The position numbers and the translations under genes are program-made. The notes beneath the pieces are model-generated. The model did not search any database. It saw only the letters and a list, made by a program, of their open reading frames with translations, and was not told the DNA's origin. From positions 1-27,216 of the forward strand of contig JANOMP010000354.1 of the NCBI GenBank assembly GCA_031420365.1: a stretch of DNA of 27,216 nt, read 5' to 3'. Below are positions 16,842-23,324 of the stretch, piece after piece. The DNA comes from Leadbetterella sp031420365. GTDB taxonomy: Bacteria; Bacteroidota; Bacteroidia; Cytophagales; Spirosomataceae. Within the stretch, counting starts at the first letter, position 1. The number at the start of each line of letters is the position of its first letter.

Positions 16842-17790
16842 TTACTTTACCTCATTCATTACGGCTTCAATCAAATTTGAAACTTCGGCCACCACCCCTT
16901 CTGTTCTTCCATAATACCCGATTTAATCCGAATCATTCCATTTTGATCAATAATAAACGTAATTGGTATGCCTTCTACTTTATAGCTAGCCACTGCTTTA
17001 TTATCTGCATCTATCGAAACTGTGAAATTCACATTTTTCTTTTTAATTACAAAATCTTTGATCTTTAGAAGAAAGTCACTGGCACTTTCCCTAGAATTTA
17101 CAAACAAAAACCGGATATTCGGGTTGTTTTTGTATTTTTCCTGCACTTTTAACATGCCAGAAAATGACTGAATGCAAGGACTACACCATTTGCCCAAAAA
17201 TATAAAATTACTATTTCCCCTTTTAATTCTGTCAAGCTAATTGTATTTTCACCAAGGTCATTAAGAATAAAAGCAGGGGCGATCTCTAAAATCATCTAAT
17301 TTTAATGTATTTTCTTTAGATTTGGCTTTAGCATCTTTTTCTAAATCAAATATATATGCCTCGGCGCCATTAGATCAATTGGCTTTTATGTACAAATCTT
17401 TAAGAGTGGTCTTTATCTTTTCTGTAGCTTTTCCAGCTTTAAGAAATAATTGTGGTTATTGCTTCATCAATATGACCTGCATTTAGAGCTACTAAAATAT
17501 ATCTTTCATTAACTGTATAATCCTACCGAAGTGAACCACCTAATGACTAATTGAAATTGAAGTTTTTGTAGCTTTAAAATAGGCTATCTTTGTGCCTGGA
17601 TCCTCTTGATTCATCATTTTCATCATGCTTTCCGTTTGCACAAACATTCCAGAAGGATCTTTATCCCTAATTATCTTAGCCTATTTTTCAGCCTTTACTG
17701 TTTGACCAATCTTTTCATATAGTTTCACAGCAATGGCCAATTCAGATATATTTTCTTTTTCATTTTTAAAAATCCTTTCATCCAATTCTT
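16842..17790 (-). pseudogene. TlpA-like thioredoxin-domain protein relic
   Basis: Read on the minus strand from about 17790, fragments in changing frames give a helical N-terminal piece (LDERIFKNEKENISELAIAV, then KAEK, a TAG, then AKIIRDKDPSGMF). A middle piece (LNAGHIDEAITTII) follows, and then a thioredoxin domain: APAFILNDLGE, LTELKGEIVILYFW, a one-base loss, then KWCSPCIQSFSGM with the CxxC-like active site, and later VEGIPITFIIDQNG with the cis-Pro. After another shift near 16910 the end reads YGRTEGVVAEVSNLIEAVMN and stops at 16842-16844. At least five lesions are visible. The upstream half of the gene is missing where the AbiE module begins. It would have been an envelope disulfide reductase-type protein. 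Confidence 0.75.
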
Positions 17791-18722
17791 TTTATTAACT
17801 GGCTAAAACTTTTGGCAACACTTTCTTCATCAGGTATTGTTCTGTTAGCGAAAGCAGATAGTTCAGTTTGATATTTTACTTTCAATTGTTTCCAAATAGT
17901 TGAAAAATCCTTTACCAATGGAGATTCGGCAATCTATTTATTTTGCCACCCTTTGGGTTCTTCAAACATTTCTCTATCGTGTTGCAGAATGGTATCAAAT
18001 TGTTTCTTAAACGAATCTGATGCTACAAAAGCAGCACATTCAGGATTCTTCATTAAAAAATACAGGTCATAAAAATGTCTTATCTTTTTTGAAATACTTT
18101 CAACGGCATTTTCCTCGAATGAAAACCGAATCAATGAAACCATTTTTTCTAACAAGGTTTGTTCTTTGTTTAACACATTCACTTCAAAGGATTGGAGATT
18201 GTATTGTTCAATGTATTTTTCATTTCCTGTTTGCATTAAAAAATCAAACACAAAACTTTGTATGGTTAGCCGCTGAAACGGAAAAGGATTGGCAAATAAA
18301 TTTACCTCTACTATTAGTTTATTGTTTTGATTGCTTTTATCTGTACTCACATACTCAAAAACCGATTTTCTGAATCTGGAACCTTTACTGGTTACACCAT
18401 CTATTTGCAATTCGGTTAAATCAGATGTTATTTCTTTTTCAATAGTGCGGATGATGTTTTTAATTTCATTACCTGTTTTACCATTGTTGTTTATGATAGC
18501 AATATCTACATCCTCCGAAAATCGTTCTATCAGGTTGTATCCTTTTGATAGCGTTGTGCCGCCTTTAAAAACCGATTCATTAACATATTTGCTTTTTGCC
18601 AAACGACTTAATACTAATGTTATTCAATAATCTTTTTCTACAAAAAGCGGATTGATTTTTAATTCATTTGCAGCGCAGGTAATGAACTCTTGATATATTG
18701 TTTCATCTAAATGCAATTTCAT
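17778..18722 (-). pseudogene. AbiEii-type nucleotidyltransferase toxin gene with two internal stops
   Basis: The in-frame reading from ATG 18722 to TGA 17778 gives about 313 codons. It contains VEKDY, then TGA at 18624-18626 (codon 33) where the family has Trp, then ITLVLSRLAKSKYVNESVFKGGTTLSK and RFSEDVDIAI, the GG(S/T)...DxD nucleotidyltransferase motif of AbiEii-like toxins. A TAG at 17934-17936 (codon 263) interrupts the family-typical C-terminus, which continues in frame as SPLVKDFSTIWKQLKVKYQT and IPDEESVAKSFSQLI. The 222-residue piece between the stops keeps the active-site motif and could start at TTG 18602, but lacks both ends. The start overlaps the antitoxin stop (ATGA). Probably dead as a full toxin; partial activity cannot be excluded. 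Confidence 0.82.
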
Positions 18723-19450
18723 ACAATATTCCAATTTTGAGAGGTTGGTAAATCGGTATTTTTAATACCTAGCTTAAAAGTGGTTGATGGGTTTAAACAT
18801 TTCTTTAAAGATGTTAATTCAAATTCATTTCTAAAAATATTCTCTATAACCGCACCCAACAAAGCCTTAACCCTTGGTGGATACTGCAAAGCAAATTTTA
18901 TTAAGTTTTCAACATCTTTTTTTGCAAAAACTTTAATCTTAGGCATCAATATTTTTATCGCACTGCTTGTCGATGAGTCGGGTATTAATTTTATATCTTT
19001 TAATGCATCCAAAATACCTAATAATGGATAGTTTTCTTCTGTAACTTTTACATACGCTTTTACACTTTTGGTTTTCAACCAACCAATATTTATTTTTTTT
19101 CTGCTTCGGTTGGTTGCGATTGTTGTTGTAAAAGCCATTTGAGTAGTTAAGTTTAGTTGATTGTATAATACATAACTGGTAACATAGCCCGTTCTTTTGC
19201 TACCCTCGTATAAATAGTTTTGCAGAATGCTATTGTAGTTGGGTGGCATTTCTCCAAAAATTGATATTTTAGGCCTGTAAAAGATACCTTTTGATATTTT
19301 TTTAATCACACCTTTTTTTTGCAATCGTTCCAATGCCTTAGCTGCCGTAAAAAAATCAGCAGGTGCAATACCCAAATCGGAATAACCAAAAGGCTCGCTT
19401 TCGGGTATGCTTTTTTTTATCTTTTCTCGTATTTGCTCGGCTACTTTCAT
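18719..19450 (-). CDS. AbiEi-type antitoxin/transcriptional regulator (DUF6088-like)
   Basis: An intact 243-residue protein. The N-terminal about 60 residues form a winged-helix-like part (FGYSDLG, then AAKALERLQKKGVIKKISKG) as in AbiEi/DUF6088 antitoxins; the rest is the family's C-terminal domain. In type IV AbiE systems the antitoxin opposes the AbiEii nucleotidyltransferase toxin and represses its own promoter by binding inverted repeats. Start: ATG at 19450 is preferred over TTG at 19456. A TAnnTTTG promoter element ends only 3 bases before this ATG, so the mRNA may be leaderless. The stop overlaps the toxin start by 4 bases. It is the only undamaged gene in the decayed stretch, which fits either recent toxin loss or selection to keep the regulator. 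Confidence 0.82.
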   Translation of the reverse strand: MKVAEQIREKIKKSIPESEPFGYSDLGIAPADFFTAAKALERLQKKGVIKKISKGIFYRPKISIFGEMPPNYNSILQNYLYEGSKRTGYVTSYVLYNQLNLTTQMAFTTTIATNRSRKKINIGWLKTKSVKAYVKVTEENYPLLGILDALKDIKLIPDSSTSSAIKILMPKIKVFAKKDVENLIKFALQYPPRVKALLGAVIENIFRNEFELTSLKKCLNPSTTFKLGIKNTDLPTSQNWNIV

Positions 19451-19453
19451 AAA

Positions 19454-19483
19454 CAAAGGTAGTTATTTTTGTTTAAATGTCAA
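19454..19483 (-). promoter_or_regulatory. Promoter of the abiE operon
   Basis: On the minus strand TTG (19483-19481), a 19-base spacer, then TACCTTTG (19461-19454) match the Bacteroidota TTTG/TTG-N19-21-TAnnTTTG promoter. The start codon follows after only three bases. The -33 element lies inside one arm of the large inverted repeat at 19474-19511. Confidence 0.55.
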
Positions 19484-19511
19484 GTTTTAGGTGTCAAAAA
19501 CTTGACATTTA
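19474..19511. promoter_or_regulatory. Perfect 15-bp inverted repeat, probable AbiEi operator
   Basis: Arms 19474-19488 and 19497-19511 (TAAATGTCAAGTTTT and its reverse complement) are identical with an 8-base spacer. The promoter-proximal arm covers the -33 element of the antitoxin promoter. Known AbiEi proteins autorepress through inverted repeats upstream of the operon, so this is the natural operator. That assignment is inference from position. Confidence 0.65.
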
Positions 19512-19548
19512 GAATGGTTAATTGTCAATGAGGGTATTTGTTTCTTTT

Positions 19549-19585
19549 CATTTATCATTTATCATTAAATTAATCATTAATCATT
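19549..19585. repeat. Short 7-bp tandem repeats
   Basis: Imperfect tandem 7-mers: TTTATCA about 2.5 times, then TAATCAT twice. A low-complexity tract that could vary by slippage. It overlaps the end of the probable HsdS relic. Confidence 0.5.
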
Positions 19586-19672
19586 GTCATCTATAGTCGC
19601 AAGTTTGGAAAACAATAAGTCTTTCAGTTCGGTGTTTTTGATTTTGTTTATCGTAGTTATTTCTTTGCGTAT
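19577..19672 (-). pseudogene. Possible C-terminal remnant of a type I restriction specificity subunit (HsdS)
   Basis: The minus-strand frame ending in TAA at 19577-19579 reads EITTINKIKNTELKDLLFSK then LATIDDND. This resembles the coiled-coil and LxELRDLLLPKL-type tail of HsdS subunits. Upstream the frame is closed by stops, so only about 30 residues remain. The match is short and from memory; it fits the other restriction-related remains nearby. Confidence 0.3.
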
Positions 19673-19774
19673 TTATTTTTATTCCAGTTTCTTCAAACTT
19701 TATCAGCATTGAAATAGATCGAATAATTAGTCTAACACCTTATTATAGTGTCTGGAGTAACATTTGCCTCCGCT

Positions 19775-19799
19775 CTTCGACATCTTCCCGATGTCGAAG
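19775..19799. repeat. REP-like hairpin beside the transposase relic
   Basis: CTTCGACATC (19775-19784) and GATGTCGAAG (19790-19799) form a perfect 10-bp stem around TTCCC. It is more GC-rich than its surroundings and lies 27 bases beyond the stop of the REP-associated transposase fragment, where such palindromes are commonly found. No second copy was noticed in the window. Confidence 0.5.
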
Positions 19800-19826
19800 C
19801 TAGATAATAAGGATTTCCAATCCGCT

Positions 19827-20036
19827 TCATAGTTTTTCCAATAAAATGGACCCAATTCTTGTACCATAATAATCACCACAGTTGCTGTTTAAATATTCTT
19901 CTTCTTTCAAAACTATACCAGACCTCACTGGATACATGTGAATATATTTGAGTTTAGTCATAAAAAACTCCTCCGAATAAATTTCTTCTCCAAGATAGCC
20001 TTCTTCCCAAAACCAAAAGAGCAAAAATTTTCCCAC
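19827..20036 (-). pseudogene. REP-associated tyrosine (Y1) transposase fragment
   Basis: About 68 residues resemble the C-terminus of RAYT/IS200-like transposases: FWEEGYLGEEIYSEEFF, then KLKYIHMYPVRSGIV (family pattern KLxYIHxNPVRAGxV), then YLNSNCGDYYG (family YxxSSxxxYYG). The HUH and catalytic Tyr-containing N-terminal part is absent; upstream sequence is another gene's remnant. The only available start is GTG at 20036, which is likely incidental. It cannot transpose by itself. Confidence 0.62.
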
Positions 20037-20055
20037 CGCACGGAGCGAATGAGAA

Positions 20056-20266
20056 TTATTTTGACAATAACGAGTATGACTGACTTGGAGAGAACAATAA
20101 ATTCAGAGTATTCGGTTTTATTTTAAAAATTGGCCCTTTCTCGACAACGCTTCCTGTTGGTTTTCTTTTAATCAAATGGTCAAGTGTAATAATTCCTTGT
20201 TCTAACAAAATATCAAACGGAGAAACAATTAGCTTTTTGGCTTTCTACTCGATTTTCTTGTATCAT
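20056..20266 (-). pseudogene. C-terminal relic of an MvaI/BcnI-type restriction endonuclease
   Basis: The minus-strand frame ending at TAA 20056-20058 reads KLIVSPFDILLEQGIITLDH, then IKRKPTGSVVEKGPIFKIKP and NTLNLLFS. Compared from memory with the C-terminus of BcnI (a D-I-x-x-L helix, GVLVMD strand, a GP motif followed by R/K-I-P, and a final L-x-x-L-Y/F), the order and spacing agree well. A one-base insertion near 20241 separates this from an upstream piece beginning ATG at 20266 (MIQENRVE). The rest of the gene is gone. Reasonable but not proven; a search is needed to confirm the family. Confidence 0.42.
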
Positions 20267-20367
20267 TATTCGTAAATAATATTGTAAAATTCTAAGACAT
20301 TTTTTTTGTTTTACCCCACATTAGAATTTTTTAATTTTTAATAGGAAGGAAGATTTACTCTAAACTT

Positions 20368-20407
20368 AAAAAAAGGCATTAACCCTTTGTATTGGTTAAT
20401 GCCTTTT
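20368..20407 (-). terminator. Strong intrinsic terminator after the isomerase gene
   Basis: Arms 20371-20384 and 20394-20407 (AAAAGGCATTAACC and its complement) form a perfect 14-bp stem with a 9-base loop. On the minus strand it is followed by seven U residues, 27 bases after the stop of the isomerase-like gene. On the plus strand it ends in TTTT and could also stop transcription weakly. Confidence 0.85.
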
Positions 20408-20433
20408 CTAAGGAACAAAATCAATAAAATATT

Positions 20434-21279
20434 TTATAGACTCTTTAAATATGCTATACTTTTTGGTACATTCTCTAACTCTTTATTGCTTTCGTCCTCA
20501 ATAAAGTAATGTTGAATTCCAGCCTTTTTTGAAAGTTTGAAAATTTTCTTCCAGTCAGCTTGCCCTGTTCCTAGCACTACGTCATTTTCGGCAGGTTCGT
20601 GACCAGAGCCATCCCCAACTACTCCCTTTTTTAAATCTTTTACATGCATCAGCTTCCAACGATTACCATATCTTTTTAACAGCTCTTGAGGCGAAGCAGC
20701 ACCACCGCCGTGCATAGTCCAAAGTACATCCATTTCGAATGAGACATATTTGGGGTCAGTGTTTTGGATAATATAGTCCATATATGTACCCTTTTCATGC
20801 GTTCTAAATTCATAACCATGATCATGATAACAGAAAATTATTCCGTTTTCTGCCAACACTTTTCCTCCGGCATTAAAAACCTCCACAGCTTTTTTGGTAT
20901 CTTCTATTGTAAAGTCATTGCCTTTGTGGGGTATCCAAGCACACATAACATATTTTGCTCCTAATTCCTTTGCTTTGTTTGCTACAGCTTGGGGGTCTTT
21001 TTGTAATTCCTCAAAACTACAACCTGTGGAAGGAATACTGATGCCTCGGTCGTTGCACATTTTTTTAAATTCTGCTGCGGTTTGCCCTTTTTGTGGCCCA
21101 CCCTCCAGTTCAGTAAAGCCCATTTTTTGGATAATATCCAGCGTTTGTTCCACACCTTTCGGGAAATGATTTCGGAATGTGTACGCTTGTACTCCTAATG
21201 GATAGGTGTATAGTTTTTTTTGGGCTATCCCTGATAATGATAGCAGCAGGAGTGAAAGAAAAACAAAATTTTTTGTCAT
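20434..21279 (-). CDS. Exported sugar phosphate isomerase/epimerase-like TIM-barrel protein
   Basis: A 281-residue AP-endonuclease-2/xylose-isomerase-like barrel. Signal peptide at about 1-19 (LLLSLSGIAQ). Barrel strands and likely metal or active-site residues appear as GVQAYTFRNHF, GFTELEGG, IIFCYHDHGYEF, FEMDVLWTMHGGG, MHVKDLKKG and YFIEDES. Members of this exported Bacteroidota group are often annotated sugar phosphate isomerase/epimerase, though a phosphate substrate in the periplasm is unlikely. Its place next to a Sus-type uptake cassette would suit carbohydrate or polyol modification (inference). It has its own terminator and is divergent from the sigma factor gene. Confidence 0.85.
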   Translation of the reverse strand: MTKNFVFLSLLLLSLSGIAQKKLYTYPLGVQAYTFRNHFPKGVEQTLDIIQKMGFTELEGGPQKGQTAAEFKKMCNDRGISIPSTGCSFEELQKDPQAVANKAKELGAKYVMCAWIPHKGNDFTIEDTKKAVEVFNAGGKVLAENGIIFCYHDHGYEFRTHEKGTYMDYIIQNTDPKYVSFEMDVLWTMHGGGAASPQELLKRYGNRWKLMHVKDLKKGVVGDGSGHEPAENDVVLGTGQADWKKIFKLSKKAGIQHYFIEDESNKELENVPKSIAYLKSL

Positions 21280-21494
21280 ATTTTTATTTATTAGATTGAA
21301 TTTGAGAATAAATGTACTGTTTTTCTTGAAAAATTTATAACTTTCTAGTAAAAATAGACTAATTAGCCATTAGAAAAAATAATTTTTTTTTTTTGAGGAT
21401 TTTAAGAAGGTACACGTCTCTTGGAATAAAACAGTCAGATAAAGTACTGCTTTTGCTTAGAATAATTCTGTTTTATTAACTTTAATTAAGAGTA
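21280..21494. other. Divergent promoter region between isomerase and sigma factor genes
   Basis: About 215 AT-rich bases containing a run of 12 T (about 21383-21394). It must hold both divergent promoters, but apart from the TAATTTTG element at 21495 I could not assign elements with confidence. Confidence 0.4.
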
Positions 21495-21502
21495 TAATTT
21501 TG
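21495..21502 (+). promoter_or_regulatory. Possible -7 element of the sigma factor gene
   Basis: TAATTTTG matches TAnnTTTG and lies four bases before the sigma gene ATG. No convincing TTTG/TTG was found at the proper distance upstream. If used, the transcript would be leaderless or nearly so. Confidence 0.3.
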
Positions 21503-21506
21503 ATAT

Positions 21507-22088
21507 ATGATTAAACCCATTGATGATGCCCATTTATGGTGGTCCTTTCAGAAAGGCGACAGAAAAGCGTTCGAAATTTTATTAGAACAGCATTATCAAA
21601 CTATGTTTAATTATGGAATCAGATTGGTTAAAAGTAAAGATTTAGCATACGATTGCTTACAAGATTTATTTGTTGAATTGTGGAATAGAAGAAGTTTTTT
21701 AGAAACACCACGTTCAATAAAAGCCTATTTGTTAACATCTTATAAAAGGCGATTATTAAAAGAGATTGTCTTAAACAGGAAAAACATAAATCCATTAAAT
21801 GGAGATTCCGAATTAGAAGTACAATTTAATATTGAAACCTATTTAATAAATAATGAAATAGAACATGAAACTCTTATTAGATTAAAAATAGAACTTGGAA
21901 ACCTTAGCAAACGACAAAGAGAAGCTCTTTATCTTCGATTTTATGAAGAACTTGAATATCAAGAAATCTCTAAAATCATGGAAATTTCACATCATTCTAC
22001 GGTTAATTTAGTCTATGAGGCACTTAAAATGATGCGGAGAAATTGGGTGATGTCATTATTATTCCCAGTAGTTATGGCTTTTAATTAA
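21507..22088 (+). CDS. ECF-type RNA polymerase sigma factor
   Basis: A 193-residue sigma-70 family factor with only regions 2 and 4. Region 2 (about 10-75): LWWSFQKGDRKAFEILLEQH then LAYDCLQDLFVELWNRR. Region 4 (about 125-185): LSKRQREALYLRFYEELEYQ then EISKIMEISHHSTVNLVYEA, a clear helix-turn-helix. It belongs to the Bacteroidota FecI-like group that controls SusC/SusD operons. The next gene, 15 bases downstream, encodes its FecR-like anti-sigma factor, and the SusC gene follows. Expected role: activate transcription of this uptake locus when the receptor signals substrate binding. Confidence 0.93.
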   Translation: MIKPIDDAHLWWSFQKGDRKAFEILLEQHYQTMFNYGIRLVKSKDLAYDCLQDLFVELWNRRSFLETPRSIKAYLLTSYKRRLLKEIVLNRKNINPLNGDSELEVQFNIETYLINNEIEHETLIRLKIELGNLSKRQREALYLRFYEELEYQEISKIMEISHHSTVNLVYEALKMMRRNWVMSLLFPVVMAFN

Positions 22089-22103
22089 TTTTTATAGGAT
22101 ACA

Positions 22104-23147
22104 ATGAAAGATTTAAATAATTATACTATCGAAGATTTTGTTCAAGACTTAAATTTTAGAAAGTGGGTTCTTGGTAAATTACCAAAAGAGGATACTTTTT
22201 GGGAGCATTGGATTAAGGAGAACCCGAACAATCTTTTTATGATTGAAGAAGCGAAAACATTAGTAATAGCCACTCAAATAGAGGAAATTGAAGCCTTTGA
22301 ATATGCAAAAATAGCTGGTATTGAGGCTATATTAGATAATACGAATCAAAAAAGAAAATGGCTTAACTCAAAATTTAGTATTGCAATAGCCGCTTCGATT
22401 CTTCTGGTATTATCTACTATTTATTGGACAAATTCGTATAACCCTTCTCAAATAAATGAAACCATAAAAAGCCAAGAAACAGAAAACAAAAGTCCAAAAT
22501 CGTTATTTATAACTCTTTCTGACGGCACTAAGGTCACCTTAAAAAAAGATAGTAAAATACAAGTTTCTAACGATTTTGGAAATCAAAAAAGAGTGGTTTA
22601 TTTAATTGGAGAAGCATTTTTTGAAGTAAAAAAGGACCCACTAAATCCTTTTTTAGTTTATGCGGGAGGAATAGTTACAAAAGTTTTGGGTACTAGCTTT
22701 ACTGTGAGGGCGTATCAAAATGAAAGTAAAACTTCAGTAGCAGTTAAAACTGGAAATGTAACGGTTTATCAAGAAAAAAGTATTAAACAAAACAATCACC
22801 CAGACCAAATACTTCTAACACCCAATCAAGAAGCTGTTTTTGAAAAAAGTAACAGTAAAATAGTAAAAACCATTGTTGAAAAACCAATAGTTTTAGTTAG
22901 AACCAATGAAATCTTAAACTTTGAATATAATGAAACTTCGATTGTTAAAGTGTTTGACCAACTCCAAACCGCCTTTGGGGTTAAAATAGTGTATGATGCT
23001 GAATTATTAGCTCAATGCAATCTTACAGCATCTCTTTCTGAAGAATCTCTTTTTGATAAAATAGCTATTATTTGTGAAACCATTCAAGCAAAATACGAAA
23101 TAGCTGATGGACAGATAGTGATATATGCAAAAGGCTGTAGGAAATAA
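22104..23147 (+). CDS. FecR-family anti-sigma factor
   Basis: A 347-residue inner-membrane regulator. A cytoplasmic N-terminal part (about 1-88) should bind the sigma factor, one transmembrane helix follows (about 91-108, FSIAIAASILLVLSTIYW), then a periplasmic FecR domain (about 130-235; LSDGTKVTLKKDSKI and GEAFFEVKKDPLNPFLVYAG). A C-terminal DUF4974-like domain (about 270-345; LNFEYNETSIVKVFDQL) is also present. It is expected to hold the sigma factor inactive until contacted by the signalling domain of the SusC-like transporter encoded downstream. The gene ends 178 bases before the chosen SusC start, and the gap contains a strong hairpin. Confidence 0.92.
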   Translation: MKDLNNYTIEDFVQDLNFRKWVLGKLPKEDTFWEHWIKENPNNLFMIEEAKTLVIATQIEEIEAFEYAKIAGIEAILDNTNQKRKWLNSKFSIAIAASILLVLSTIYWTNSYNPSQINETIKSQETENKSPKSLFITLSDGTKVTLKKDSKIQVSNDFGNQKRVVYLIGEAFFEVKKDPLNPFLVYAGGIVTKVLGTSFTVRAYQNESKTSVAVKTGNVTVYQEKSIKQNNHPDQILLTPNQEAVFEKSNSKIVKTIVEKPIVLVRTNEILNFEYNETSIVKVFDQLQTAFGVKIVYDAELLAQCNLTASLSEESLFDKIAIICETIQAKYEIADGQIVIYAKGCRK

Positions 23148-23202
23148 AATCGATAAACCTAAAAATTTAAAACCAAGTATGATAGAAAACTAAACCTAAA
23201 AA

Positions 23203-23231
23203 AGCTGATAGTGGTGCAAACACTATCAGCT
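23203..23231 (+). terminator. Hairpin between fecR and susC genes
   Basis: AGCTGATAGTG (23203-23213) and CACTATCAGCT (23221-23231) form a perfect 11-bp stem with loop GTGCAAA. A T-rich run appears only about 20 bases later (23250-23258), so it may be an imperfect terminator, an attenuator, or an RNA-stability element that sets different levels of regulator and transporter mRNA. Confidence 0.45.
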
Positions 23232-23324
23232 CAATCATTCTCTAAAACTCTATTTTTTTAAAAACAGAAAATGGAGATGTTCCTGTTACAATTTTTAGAA
23301 ACCTTACAAAAACAATCAAAATTA

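Noticed and set aside
16871..17197. Independent small thioredoxin gene
   Set aside because: Homology continues on both sides in other frames, and its apparent start is in the middle of the active-site strand; it is a piece of the TlpA-like relic.
17934..18602. Complete short AbiEii-like toxin
   Set aside because: In-frame family sequence lies beyond both stops, including an ATG start coupled to the antitoxin gene, so this is the middle of an interrupted gene.
19549..19585. CRISPR array
   Set aside because: The repeats are 7-bp tandem units without spacers, so this is simple sequence repetition.
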